From: Phycisphaera sp.
GTDB taxonomy: Bacteria; Planctomycetota; Phycisphaerae; Phycisphaerales; UBA1924
Length of the DNA stretch: 64,000 bases
Assembly: GCA_020639255.1 (NCBI GenBank)
Contig: JACKGZ010000005.1
Span: 1 to 64,000 of the forward strand
Direction: 5' to 3'
Shown here: in pieces, positions 7,772 through 18,208 of the stretch
How positions within the stretch are numbered: position 1 is the stretch's first letter
Layout: each line of letters starts with the position of its first letter
Program-made: the position numbers and the translations under genes
Notes under the pieces: generated by a model
What the model was told of the DNA's origin: nothing
The model's database searches: none
What the model saw: only the letters and a program-made list of their open reading frames with translations

Positions 7772-9289
7772 ATGACCGATCGCCCAAGACAGATCAGCCG
7801 CGCATCCGGGGCGTGGGCTTTGCTTGCTGCGCTTCTGATGCTCATCGCATCGCCGGCACACGCGAGCAGGATCCAAGCCAACGCCTCGGAGGCGATCGAG
7901 AGCATCCGGGCCGCGGTGCCCAACGCCGACCTGATCGTCGTGCTCGACAACGGCTCCGAGCAGCGCCGCAGCGACGCCGGCCGGGCCTTTACCAGCATCC
8001 TGACGGATTTCGGACTCGGTCAGAACGAGGGCGAGTTCACGAATGCCTGGTCACAGCTCGCCGCGATGTTCGGTGTCGACAACGGCCGCGCCTTCGACGA
8101 GCTCTTCGGCACGCGCATGATCCTTGTCTCGCAGGACACGACCATCACCGGCCTCGGCTCGTGGGCGATCGCGACCGTTGTCCCCAAACAGCTCGGCATC
8201 GAGGTGACGAAGAAGCTCGGCGCCAAGGGACGCGAGAAGATTGTCGGACAGACGGTCTACGCGATCGAGGGCGGCGCGTACCGAGTTTCGCTGCTGTCGC
8301 CGAGGAACGCCAACGCGCCGGACAAAAACCGTCTGCTCGTCTTCTCACCGAAAGATTCAAATGACCTGCTGAGTAAGCTCCTTCGAGGGCTTGTCACACC
8401 CCGCGGCTGGGACAAGGTCATCGGTGAGGGCAACCCCGTCCCTCCGTCGGTGAATGGCTTGCTCCTCGAATCCGGCCAGGAGGTGGCGCGATTCGAGGCG
8501 ATGCTCACGAACACGGGCTGGAACGGGCTCGCGTTCTTCGAACTCCCGGGCTTCGAGGTGCGCTCCGCGGGCTGGTCGGACGATGCGTTCGAGGGGCTCT
8601 CCAAGGGCGCCTGGCTCTCGGTCGCCGACGAGGTCGATCTCTCGACCATCGCCGAAGCTCCGATCGCCGCGATCCTCCCGATCGACCCCGAGCGGCTGCG
8701 CCAGCTCGCGGCGCACTGCACCGGACGCATATACCTCCGCATCTCGCCGGAGGAAGAAGACGACGTCTCATTGGCGCTCTGCCTCGAAACCGATGGCTCA
8801 CCCGAGGCGAGCGCGCTGACCGACCGAGCCGTGCGCGACGTCGCCGGGCTGCTCACCGCGAACCCCGACGCCGTCCCGGACTATCAGGGCTTTATGCCAT
8901 CAGCCGTGCGCACCGCGCCGATCAGGGGCGACTTCGCGCACGACGCACTGCGTCCGATGATCGGTGACACGCCCGCCATCGCCTGGCGCACCGTTCCCAA
9001 GGGGAAATCCTCATGGTGGACCACCCGCATCGCCCCCGTGGCGTCCGACCATGCCGCGGCGCTCGACGAACTCATCGCCAGCCTCCCGGCAGGTGAGGTT
9101 GGCGGCCCGATCGTCTCGCTCGGTGTGGTCTCGCCGGGTCCGGTCGTCGGGCTGATCGAACGCGGTTCGGGCAGCCCGAACTCGGTGGAGCCGATCTTCG
9201 CACGAATTGAATCCGCGAGCTGGTCCACCCGGCAGAGCGGGTCTCGACTGGAAGTCGGGTTCGATGTGCGGATGTCCGCGAAGAAGTAG
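7772..9289 (+). CDS. Secreted protein of unknown function
   Basis: The 505-residue protein has a signal peptide (hydrophobic core ALLAALLMLIASPAHA, cleavage after about residue 31). The mature part is long, lacks cysteine clusters, and alternates alpha/beta stretches without a motif I recognise. It starts 6 nt after the candidate anti-sigma gene, so the three genes from 6336 to 9289 look like one operon. It could be a product or partner of the sigma regulon. It resembles the large secreted proteins often found behind planctomycete sigma factors, but no family is claimed. Confidence 0.7.
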   Translation: MTDRPRQISRASGAWALLAALLMLIASPAHASRIQANASEAIESIRAAVPNADLIVVLDNGSEQRRSDAGRAFTSILTDFGLGQNEGEFTNAWSQLAAMFGVDNGRAFDELFGTRMILVSQDTTITGLGSWAIATVVPKQLGIEVTKKLGAKGREKIVGQTVYAIEGGAYRVSLLSPRNANAPDKNRLLVFSPKDSNDLLSKLLRGLVTPRGWDKVIGEGNPVPPSVNGLLLESGQEVARFEAMLTNTGWNGLAFFELPGFEVRSAGWSDDAFEGLSKGAWLSVADEVDLSTIAEAPIAAILPIDPERLRQLAAHCTGRIYLRISPEEEDDVSLALCLETDGSPEASALTDRAVRDVAGLLTANPDAVPDYQGFMPSAVRTAPIRGDFAHDALRPMIGDTPAIAWRTVPKGKSSWWTTRIAPVASDHAAALDELIASLPAGEVGGPIVSLGVVSPGPVVGLIERGSGSPNSVEPIFARIESASWSTRQSGSRLEVGFDVRMSAKK

Positions 9290-9325
9290 CGCCAAACTCG
9301 CTTTGCGTGGCAACAATCCGGTCGA

Positions 9326-11233
<1,908 letters not shown>

Positions 11234-11236
11234 CGC

Positions 11237-12436
11237 CTACTCGCCAGCGGTCGGCAGCGGGTATCGCATCACCACCGTCGAGGGCATCGGCGGGTAGAGC
11301 ATGATCAGACGCAGGCACCGGAACTCACCGGGGTTCCAGCCCATGTTGTCCATCACCTTGCGCACCATCTCGGCGTACCTCGGCACGAGCGGCGTGGCGA
11401 GCTGGGCGCCCACGCCGAGGTCGATCACCTGATCGCTGCAGGGCAGGCGTGACGCGGGCAGGCTGTCCGCATCGGCCCCCCACAGCTTCCCGTAGAGCTC
11501 CACCTCGGGCCGCATCGCCTCGACCAGATCACGGTGCACGATCAGATCGAACAGCAGCGACTCCGCAGGGATCGACACCGTCGAGAACAGCTCGGCGACG
11601 CGATTCTGCTCCTCGCGGTACCGCGGCACGATCTGCCTGTGAAAGTACCCGAAGAAGCAGGTGAACTCGCCTGTCTTGCCAACGGGTCCGTCGCCGATCT
11701 CGTACGTCAGACCCTGTGCCGATTCTTTGATGTGCATGCGCGGCATCGCCCCGCCGCAGAACGACTTCATGAGCCACGGCCCCGACTCGTCGTCCTCTTC
11801 GATCGAGATCGGCTCTGGCGCGTTGGGCGTCGTGCCGTCGTCGTTGTACTGGCGGAGCTGAAAGACCGGCCAGCGCGGAACATGACGCAGACGACGGACG
11901 CGTGTCATGCCGCCGATGAGCGCCGCGTCGAGCAAAGCCGGATCTTCGGCGCTCGGCGCGAGGAACTGCGTCGTCACGCGCACGTGCGACTGGATGCCCC
12001 AGACGCCCGAGTTGCCGCGGAACGCGAGCTTGCGGCTCATCTCGAGCGGGCGCTCGCCGCCCATGCTGTCGAGCGCGAGCTCGAGTGTGGCGCGGTCGCC
12101 CGTGTGGATCTCGATCATCCGATCGAAACCCTCGGCCGCCGCACGCACACGCGCGACCACGTTCGCCGGCGCTCCCGCTCTCTGCATCGCGTCGAGCAGG
12201 ATCTCGAACCCCGACGCACCGGGAATCAGCGGCACCGCCGCGTACGCGTCCTCCGTCTGGAGGATGCGCGCGATCTTCCAGGTGAGGTTCTTGTTGAGCT
12301 TGTACCGCCGGGCAACGTCCTGCGGCTTCTCGACGACGGCGCCCGCCTCTCGGTACAGATCCAGGAGCGCCCCGCGAAGGGCCAGCACCGCATCCCGGCA
12401 GTGCTCGTCAAAGGTCATCTCAGCGGTCTGTGTCAC
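11237..12436 (-). CDS. Unknown-family protein, paralogue of the 22506 gene
   Basis: The protein has 399 residues from GTG 12436, which has AAGGA 5 nt upstream; TTG 12466 and ATG 12418 are alternatives. It has no signal peptide. Residues about 35-60 (DVARRYKLNKNLTWKIARIL) look like a helix-turn-helix. The rest is a mixed alpha/beta domain ending in FRCLRLIMLYPPMPSTVVM. It is similar along its length to the 441-residue product at 22506-23831, and both are divergent from PEP-CTERM HAF-repeat genes. I do not recognise the family. A DNA-binding regulator with a ligand domain is one possibility. Confidence 0.75.
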   Translation of the reverse strand: MTQTAEMTFDEHCRDAVLALRGALLDLYREAGAVVEKPQDVARRYKLNKNLTWKIARILQTEDAYAAVPLIPGASGFEILLDAMQRAGAPANVVARVRAAAEGFDRMIEIHTGDRATLELALDSMGGERPLEMSRKLAFRGNSGVWGIQSHVRVTTQFLAPSAEDPALLDAALIGGMTRVRRLRHVPRWPVFQLRQYNDDGTTPNAPEPISIEEDDESGPWLMKSFCGGAMPRMHIKESAQGLTYEIGDGPVGKTGEFTCFFGYFHRQIVPRYREEQNRVAELFSTVSIPAESLLFDLIVHRDLVEAMRPEVELYGKLWGADADSLPASRLPCSDQVIDLGVGAQLATPLVPRYAEMVRKVMDNMGWNPGEFRCLRLIMLYPPMPSTVVMRYPLPTAGE

Positions 12437-12473
12437 AGCGTTCCTTGCCAAATATTTTACGAACAATCGAGTC

Positions 12474-12486
12474 TGTGAGCCTCACA
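12474..12486. promoter_or_regulatory. Palindrome in divergent intergenic region
   Basis: TGTGAG-C-CTCACA is a perfect 6-bp inverted repeat about 40 nt upstream of the leftward gene, in the 235-bp gap shared with the PEP-CTERM gene. It may be an operator. No protein is known to bind it. Confidence 0.35.
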
Positions 12487-12671
12487 ACCCGTATTTCAGT
12501 CTAGTCTAACCCGTCCGGGAGCGGGATACAACTTTCTTTGAAATATTCCCCAGGGAAACTTGCAGTGGAAATCATCCCCGGTTAGCATGACCTCAGCGAA
12601 CACGGGCAGGGCCGGGTGGGCCGCCCGAGAACACACACGGAAGAGACCCCGAAAATAACGGAGAGACTCAG

Positions 12672-13787
12672 ATGAAAAAGACCACGATGATCGCCGCGCT
12701 GCTCGTCACCGCTGGCACCACACAGGCGCAGTTCTACGAGGTTCCGATGGGCCGCATCGACGGCATCAGCAATGTCGGCACCGCCTCGGGCTCGAACTTC
12801 GACAACGTGCAGTACTTCGCCTGGACCCCCACCGGCGGTGCCGTCGGCATCGGCGGCGTCACGCCCGGCAACGGCGTGGGCGGCCAGGGCAAGATCTCCA
12901 ACGACGGGCGCTACATCAGCGGCACCACCTTTAACGCCGCGCAGGGCTATCACGAGATGAGCCGCTACGACACCACCACCGGCACCTGGACCGGCTTCGG
13001 TCTGCTGCCCACCATCGGCGCCCAGGTTGACTCAGAGGTTTCAAGCGGCTGGGCCATCTCGGGCGACGGTCAGCACGTCGTCGGCCTCGGCTGGACCTCG
13101 CAGGGTACCGCCGACGCGCACGCCTCGCAGTGGAGCGAGGGTGTTGGTTTCTTCTCGCTCGGCACGAATCAGGTCGGTGAGTCCAGCCGCGCCAACGGCG
13201 TGAACAACGACGGCTCGGTCGTCGCCGGCTGGCAGGACGGCTCTGGTCGCCAGGGTGCGGTCTGGGTCAACGGTGTCGAAGAACTCATCGTCACGAACAC
13301 CGGCGGCGTGGCACAGGAGGCATACGAGGTCTCAGGCGACGGTCGATACGCCGTGGGCATCGGCATCGGCTCGTTCTTCGGCACGGGCAACGCCTACCGC
13401 TACGACATCGACAACGACATCTACGAACCCCTGCCCAACCTCGCGACTGGCGCGCAGCGGTTCATGGGAGCGGCCGCGGTCAACAACGACGGCACGCTCA
13501 TCGGCGGCGGCACCTGGGGCACCGGCCCTGCCACCTTCGGCAACGGTTTCATTTGGGAAGAGGGCGTCGGCACGATGACCGTCAGCGCCTACCTCGACAG
13601 CAAGGGCATCGCCTATCCCACCGGATTCAGCTTCGCATTCGTCTCCTCGATCTCCGACGACGGACAGTGGCTCGCCGGCTGGGGCGGCCCCGGCGGCGCT
13701 CAGAGTTGGGTGGTGCACGTCCCCGCCCCGAGCAGCCTCGCACTTCTTGGTCTTGGCAGCGTCGCGATGATCCGCCGTCGTCGATAA
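12672..13787 (+). CDS. PEP-CTERM protein with HAF-type repeats
   Basis: The 371-residue exported protein starts at ATG 12672 (GGAGAG upstream) with signal peptide MKKTTMIAALLVTAGTTQA. The body contains at least six repeats of the type 'AxxVNNDGSVVAGW', 'GWAISGDGQHVVGLG' and 'VSSISDDGQWLAGW', characteristic of HAF-repeat extracellular proteins and probably forming a beta propeller. The C-terminus VPAPSSLALLGLGSVAMIRRRR is a PEP-CTERM-like sorting signal: PAP motif, hydrophobic helix, Arg cluster. It would be handled by an exosortase not encoded in this window. It is divergent from the unknown-family gene. Confidence 0.88.
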   Translation: MKKTTMIAALLVTAGTTQAQFYEVPMGRIDGISNVGTASGSNFDNVQYFAWTPTGGAVGIGGVTPGNGVGGQGKISNDGRYISGTTFNAAQGYHEMSRYDTTTGTWTGFGLLPTIGAQVDSEVSSGWAISGDGQHVVGLGWTSQGTADAHASQWSEGVGFFSLGTNQVGESSRANGVNNDGSVVAGWQDGSGRQGAVWVNGVEELIVTNTGGVAQEAYEVSGDGRYAVGIGIGSFFGTGNAYRYDIDNDIYEPLPNLATGAQRFMGAAAVNNDGTLIGGGTWGTGPATFGNGFIWEEGVGTMTVSAYLDSKGIAYPTGFSFAFVSSISDDGQWLAGWGGPGGAQSWVVHVPAPSSLALLGLGSVAMIRRRR

Positions 13788-13817
13788 GCCGGCAACGCAT
13801 CTCAAGCAATCACCGAG

Positions 13818-13850
13818 GCCCGCGCATCACGATGCGTGGGCTTCTTTCTT
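13818..13850 (+). terminator. Terminator overlapping the ubiE 3' end
   Basis: A 10-bp stem with one G-T pair (13818-13827 with 13832-13841, loop CACG) is followed by TTCTTTCTT. It terminates the PEP-CTERM gene, and the hairpin also encodes the last codons and stop of the convergent ubiE. Confidence 0.8.
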
Positions 13851-14624
13851 GCCAACGTGGCACACGCAAACGCCGAAGGTCATGGGCTTGGCCACGAAAT
13901 CCGTAAACCCCGCTTCGCGGAGGGCGCTCTGCATCGCCTCACGCTTCATGAACGTCTCAACGCTCCGGGGGAGATACTTGTACGCCCCGCTCCTGTCGCG
14001 CGCGATCAGCGTCGCGGTCATCGGCATGATGTGCTTCGTGTACAGGTCGTTCCCGAACCGGATCAGCGGGTTCCGCGGCTCGTCGAATTCCAGGATCACC
14101 ACGCGCCCGCCCGGGCGGAGCACGCGATGGAACTCGGCGATCGCCTTCGACGGATCAGCGACATTCCGGATCCCGAAGGCGATCGAGACCACATCGAACG
14201 AACCATCATCGAACGGCAGGTTCATCGCGTCGGCCTGCTGGAACGTCACACGACCCGACGCATCGCGCAGCTTCGTGCCCGCGATGTCGAGCATCTCCTG
14301 CGTGAAGTCGGTCCCAACGACACGTTTGGCGTTCGTCTTTGCGAAGGCGAGGGTCAGGTCGCCCGTGCCGCAGGCACAGTCGACGACTTCCTCGCCCGCG
14401 CGCACGTTTGCGAGCTTCACTGCTGCCTTGCGCCACGCCTGATCACGCCCGAACGAGTGGAGCCGGTTGTTCAGGTCGTAGCTCCGCGCGATCGCCGCGA
14501 ACATCCGGCGCACACGCTCAGGCTTGTCGGCCCTCTCATGCGGGTTCTCGGCAAGCTGATCGCGGGACCAGGCCTCGCCCCGGGCCTCCGACACGGCTTC
14601 GACTTGGGATGAAGGGGAACTCAC
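13827..14624 (-). CDS. ubiE: UbiE/MenG quinone C-methyltransferase
   Basis: The 265-residue SAM-dependent methyltransferase has the class I motif VVDCACGTGDLTLAF, then GTDFTQEMLDIA, and the UbiE family signature stretches FDVVSIAFGIRNV and RVLRPGGRVVILEF. UbiE/MenG methylates demethylmenaquinone (and the ubiquinone precursor) in quinone synthesis. YLPRSVETF near the C-terminus is also family-typical. An extra 35 residues precede the core. With the cbb3 oxidase in this window, the quinone is probably menaquinone, but the sequence cannot decide between the two. Confidence 0.93.
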   Translation of the reverse strand: MSSPSSQVEAVSEARGEAWSRDQLAENPHERADKPERVRRMFAAIARSYDLNNRLHSFGRDQAWRKAAVKLANVRAGEEVVDCACGTGDLTLAFAKTNAKRVVGTDFTQEMLDIAGTKLRDASGRVTFQQADAMNLPFDDGSFDVVSIAFGIRNVADPSKAIAEFHRVLRPGGRVVILEFDEPRNPLIRFGNDLYTKHIMPMTATLIARDRSGAYKYLPRSVETFMKREAMQSALREAGFTDFVAKPMTFGVCVCHVGKKEAHAS

Positions 14625-14677
14625 AGGCGATCGTAGGTTCGGGCGAATACCCTTGGTGGATGCTCGGAGGAAACGCC

Positions 14678-15661
14678 ATGAATCGACTGTTCGCCGCCGC
14701 AGTGACTTTCCTTGGAATCACCCTGGGCTTTGGGTGCTCGACCAACCCCGCGACCGGCGCTCGCTCGCTCACGCTCCTGTCCTGGGACCGCGAGGTCGCC
14801 ATGGGTGTCGAGGCCGCCCCGGGCATGACCGCCGAGTTCGGCGGCGAGACCCCCGATGCCCAGGCGCAGGCGTATGTCGACGAGGTCGGCACGCGACTGC
14901 TCGGCGGCATCGAAAGCGGCATCCCCAAGCTCCCGTGGGAGTTCACGCTCCTCGACTCGGCGGTCATCAACGCCTTCGCGCTCCCGGGCGGGCAGGTGTA
15001 TATCTCGCGTGGGCTCGCCGACAAGCTCACGAGCGAAGCCGAGATGGCCGGCGTTCTCGGGCACGAGATCGGGCACGTCACCGCGCGCCACGGCAACCAA
15101 CGCATCAGCAAGCAGATCGGCTTCAATGTCGCGATGGTCGCCGCGGCGGTCGTCGTCGGAGCGGCCGACGAGGACAGCGATATCCGCAAATACGGCGAGA
15201 TCGGCGTGCCCGCGCTCGCCATCGGCGGCAACATCGTCATGCTGAAGTACGGCCGCGACGAGGAACTCGAAGCCGACATGCTCGGCATGCGCTACATGGC
15301 CCGCGCCGGGTACAACCCCGTCGGTCAGCGCATGGTCATGGAACTCCTCAAGCGAGCATCCGGCGGCTCGACACAGCCCGAGTGGCTCAGCACGCACCCC
15401 GCCAGCGACACACGCATCACACGAATCAACAACTTGCTCCGCTCTGAGTACGCCTACACGCAGAACTCGCCCGACTACGTCATGAAGGAGCAGGAGTACA
15501 AGACCCGCATGCTCGATCGCCTCGCACGCCTCGGCCCGCCCAGGCAAGGATCTACACCGGTCAGCATGCTCGACACATCCGTGCTCTGGTGCGCCCACTG
15601 CCAGGCCGAGGCGCTCGAACTCGCCGACGCTAAAGCCCAAACTCAAGCACCGTCAGAGTGA
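14678..15661 (+). CDS. M48-family metalloprotease lipoprotein
   Basis: The protein has 327 residues from ATG 14678 with an excellent GGAGG site 7 nt upstream; the longer open frame is not used. Residues 1-20 are a lipoprotein signal ending in Cys20 (LGFGC). The zinc site is HEIGH at 129-133 with the third ligand Glu198 in the DEELEAD stretch, as in M48 (BepA/LoiP/HtpX) peptidases. Such lipoproteins degrade or assemble misfolded outer-membrane proteins in the periplasm. No TPR tail is present, so it is closer to LoiP than BepA. It overlaps the convergent dipeptidase gene by 9 nt. Confidence 0.9.
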   Translation: MNRLFAAAVTFLGITLGFGCSTNPATGARSLTLLSWDREVAMGVEAAPGMTAEFGGETPDAQAQAYVDEVGTRLLGGIESGIPKLPWEFTLLDSAVINAFALPGGQVYISRGLADKLTSEAEMAGVLGHEIGHVTARHGNQRISKQIGFNVAMVAAAVVVGAADEDSDIRKYGEIGVPALAIGGNIVMLKYGRDEELEADMLGMRYMARAGYNPVGQRMVMELLKRASGGSTQPEWLSTHPASDTRITRINNLLRSEYAYTQNSPDYVMKEQEYKTRMLDRLARLGPPRQGSTPVSMLDTSVLWCAHCQAEALELADAKAQTQAPSE

Positions 15662-16771
15662 AAAGAACCCCGCCCAGTTCTCGTACGCGATCGCGCGGAT
15701 GTCGTCATCCGAGTACCCCCGGCTGCTGAGTTCTTCGAGCACTCGGCTGAGCTGCGAGGCCCTGTCGATGCCCTCGGGCAGTGATTGCGCGCCGAACCCG
15801 CCGTCGATATCCGAACCGATGCCCGAGTGCTTCGCCGAGCCGACGAGCTGGCAGACATGATCGATGTGATCGACCGCCTTGGCGATCGCTGGCCTTGCCG
15901 CCTCGGCGAGCGGCCACTGCACGAAGGGCTTGAACAGGTTCAGCCCGATCACCCCCCCACGCCCGGCGATGGTCCTGATTGTGTCGTCGTCGAGGTGTCG
16001 CTGCCAAGCCGGGTTGTTCTTCTCGCCCAGAAGCGATCGGCAGTTCGAGTGCGTCGCGCAGATGCGCACGTCGTTGCGGTCGAGCACGTCGTACGTCGCA
16101 CGCTGCGAGAGGTGCGACAGATCGAGCACGATGCTCAGTCGCGACATCTCGTCGAGGAGCTGACGACCCAATTCTGAAAGCCCGACGCTCGTCGAGTTGC
16201 CGCCCGCGTAGCGCGACTCGACCGCCCACGAGAGGCTGATCGCCACCACGCCCCGCCCCGCCCAGAAGCTGAGATGGTGCGGCTCGATGATCGGATCCGC
16301 GCCCTCCATCAGAATGCCGAGTTTGAGTTTCCCTCCTTCTCCCACTTGGGGAGAAGGTGTCCGCGAAGCGGACGGATGAGGGGATGATGCTGAACTCTGC
16401 GAATCGCCCTCACCCCGACCCTCTCCCCCGAGGGCAGAGGGAGCTGAGTCAGAGAAAAACTCGATCAGCCCCATCTTCCGCCAGAGGTGGTAGCGGTTGA
16501 GTTGGCTGACGCCCTTGAAGTACGCCTCCTGAGCATCGCCCGGCGGATAGCAAGACGCCTCATCGCCGGGCCCAGGCGTGTCGGTCGCTTCGAGAAAGAT
16601 CGTGCCCAGGCACGCCCGCACGCCCCCCGCCGCCAGTTCGGGCAGCGTGACGGCCGCCGGGGGTGTCGGGCCCGATGCCGGATCGAGGGGCTGGGTCATA
16701 TCGCGCCCAAGCTCGGCGAGATACGCCAGGTCGAGGTGAGCGTCGAAGATCGGTATGGTATGTGAAATCAC
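15653..16771 (-). CDS. Membrane dipeptidase (peptidase M19)
   Basis: The 372-residue protein matches the renal dipeptidase family of binuclear zinc hydrolases that cleave dipeptides, including D-residue types. Visible metal-site pieces are DAHLD (10-14), EGAD, DLSHLS and ATHSN. Start GTG 16771 has no strong binding site. Residues about 108-148 are a Ser/Pro/Gly-rich insertion encoded by a palindromic repeat element (see 16331-16446). Without it the protein would match the family length. No signal peptide is seen, so the enzyme is probably cytosolic. Confidence 0.88.
   Translation of the reverse strand: MISHTIPIFDAHLDLAYLAELGRDMTQPLDPASGPTPPAAVTLPELAAGGVRACLGTIFLEATDTPGPGDEASCYPPGDAQEAYFKGVSQLNRYHLWRKMGLIEFFSDSAPSALGGEGRGEGDSQSSASSPHPSASRTPSPQVGEGGKLKLGILMEGADPIIEPHHLSFWAGRGVVAISLSWAVESRYAGGNSTSVGLSELGRQLLDEMSRLSIVLDLSHLSQRATYDVLDRNDVRICATHSNCRSLLGEKNNPAWQRHLDDDTIRTIAGRGGVIGLNLFKPFVQWPLAEAARPAIAKAVDHIDHVCQLVGSAKHSGIGSDIDGGFGAQSLPEGIDRASQLSRVLEELSSRGYSDDDIRAIAYENWAGFFSL
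16331..16446. repeat. In-frame palindromic repeat inside the dipeptidase gene
   Basis: The segment contains three nested hairpins: CCTTCTCCC (16335-16343) with GGGAGAAGG (16349-16357), GTCCGC (16359-16364) with GCGGAC (16368-16373), and CCCTCT (16419-16424) with AGAGGG (16436-16441). It reads through in frame and adds about 40 low-complexity residues. From memory, similar CCCTCACCCC...CCCTCTCCC palindromes are dispersed repeats in many bacterial genomes. Boundaries are approximate. Confidence 0.75.
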
Positions 16772-16828
16772 CGGCGGCTACTCTCGAATCAGTCCACGAC
16801 AAACACGCTCGCAGACGGGGGAACGTCC

Positions 16829-17569
16829 ATGACAGTATCGCAGCACCACGACCCGAGCCTCGATGAGCTCCGGCCGAGAAAGAGCAACGTCGGCAAGTTC
16901 ATCCTCGTCGGCTGCCTGAGCATCGTCATCGCGGGCCTGCTGCTGGGGGGCATCGGAACGGTCGTCGTCTGGAAGAACTGGCGTGGGTGGACCGCCAACT
17001 TCTCGACCGCCGCTCTCGATGAGACCCTCAAGGGCATCCACCTCCCGAACGAGGAGCACGACGCGCTCATGCAGCGTGCGCGACTCCTCGCCGACGAATT
17101 CGTCCAGAAACGCATCACCGTCGATGAATTCCAGAAGCTCGGCGACGCCCTCACCGAGAGCGAGTTCATGCCCATGCTCATCGCGAAGGCGATGTACGGC
17201 GGCTACATCGCACCCTCAACACTCAGCGACGAAGAGAAAGCACGGGGCCAGCTCGTCTTCGGCCGGCTCGCACGCGGCTTTGTCGACAAGAAGCTCGTTG
17301 ATGACGATTTCGAAGCCGTCCTCGCGCCGCTCGGCAAGAGCGGGCAGTACAGCATCAACGTCGACAGCGACTCCAAGTCCGGTTTCTCGATGAGATCACC
17401 GCAACAGGTCTCGGCGGAGGATCTGCTGGAGGTCATCGCACGCGCCGAGAAACTGGCCGAGGAGAAGGAACTCTCGCCCGAGCCACTCAACGTCGACATC
17501 GTCCAGGAGCTGGACCGCATCGTCGAAGAGACACTGGGCAGAAAGATCATTCCCCCGGGCGAAAAGTAG
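16829..17569 (+). CDS. Hypothetical single-pass membrane protein
   Basis: The 246-residue protein starts at ATG 16829 with GGGGGAA 6 nt upstream. A polar N-terminus of about 22 residues is followed by one TM segment (about 24-48, with a GLLLGGIGTVVV core). The remaining 200 residues are mostly alpha-helical and charged, and would be periplasmic. It has no recognised motif. It is divergent from the dipeptidase with only 57 nt between starts, and convergent with the DUF4332 gene across a palindromic repeat. Confidence 0.7.
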   Translation: MTVSQHHDPSLDELRPRKSNVGKFILVGCLSIVIAGLLLGGIGTVVVWKNWRGWTANFSTAALDETLKGIHLPNEEHDALMQRARLLADEFVQKRITVDEFQKLGDALTESEFMPMLIAKAMYGGYIAPSTLSDEEKARGQLVFGRLARGFVDKKLVDDDFEAVLAPLGKSGQYSINVDSDSKSGFSMRSPQQVSAEDLLEVIARAEKLAEEKELSPEPLNVDIVQELDRIVEETLGRKIIPPGEK

Positions 17570-17574
17570 CCGTT

Positions 17575-17661
17575 GGTGCCACCATGCATCTCCGATGCAT
17601 GGTGCGATCAGTGCGATGTGATCATAAAAAACACCACCCATCGGAGATGGGTGGTGGCACC
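17575..17661. repeat. REP-like palindromic doublet, copy 1
   Basis: This 87-bp element is bounded by GGTGCCACC and GGTGGCACC and contains two hairpins (CACCATGCAT/ATGCATGGTG and CACCACCCAT/ATGGGTGGTG) around a short spacer. Its reverse complement aligns closely with 41015-41094. It lies between two convergent genes, 6 nt after a stop codon, and could also act as a transcription terminator. Confidence 0.85.
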
Positions 17662-17681
17662 GAATTGGATTGTGCTTGAAA

Positions 17682-18092
17682 TCAGTACTCGAGCGCGCGG
17701 CCGAGCGTCTTGGCGTGCTCGACCCAGCCCGCGACTTCGGTCGCCGACGGGACGCGACGCGTCAGGTTCTTCGCGTCGTTCACCTCGACCATCTTGGCGG
17801 CCAGGTTCTCGGCGTTGCGTTGGGCCAACTCGGGCACCGTGTCCACGCCCGAAGCCTCGAGCAGCTCCGAGTACTCCGAGCCGATGCCCTTGACGCGGTA
17901 CAGGTCGACCATGTTGGCCCACTTCAGAATGTGACCGTCCGAGATGCCGGTCTTCGCGGCCAGATCCTTGCGCTGGGCCGGCGTCTTGCAGGCGTTCAGC
18001 AGCGCATCGGTGTCCGCGATGCCCGCGCCGCGGAGCTTCTCGCCATAGGTCGGGCCGATGCCTTCCACGTCCTCTACGGGGTAGTTTGCCAT
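17682..18092 (-). CDS. DUF4332 helix-hairpin-helix protein
   Basis: The 136-residue protein starts at ATG 18092 (GGAGAA upstream). It carries two related helix-hairpin-helix-like segments, 'VEDVEGIGPTYGEKLRGAGI' and 'YRVKGIGSEYSELLEASGV', spaced as in DUF4332 proteins. These motifs usually bind DNA or proteins non-specifically; the family's role is not established. It has no signal or TM segment, and is probably monocistronic. Confidence 0.85.
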   Translation of the reverse strand: MANYPVEDVEGIGPTYGEKLRGAGIADTDALLNACKTPAQRKDLAAKTGISDGHILKWANMVDLYRVKGIGSEYSELLEASGVDTVPELAQRNAENLAAKMVEVNDAKNLTRRVPSATEVAGWVEHAKTLGRALEY

Positions 18093-18208
18093 TGCTTGAT
18101 TCTCCTGTTTCTCAACTCAAGACCCGGGGGAAGTCCCGGGAGGCGAATTGTAGCAAGCCAGCCAAATCAACCTCGACTGCTCGACAATTGAAACAGCAGC
18201 TTCTCCGA

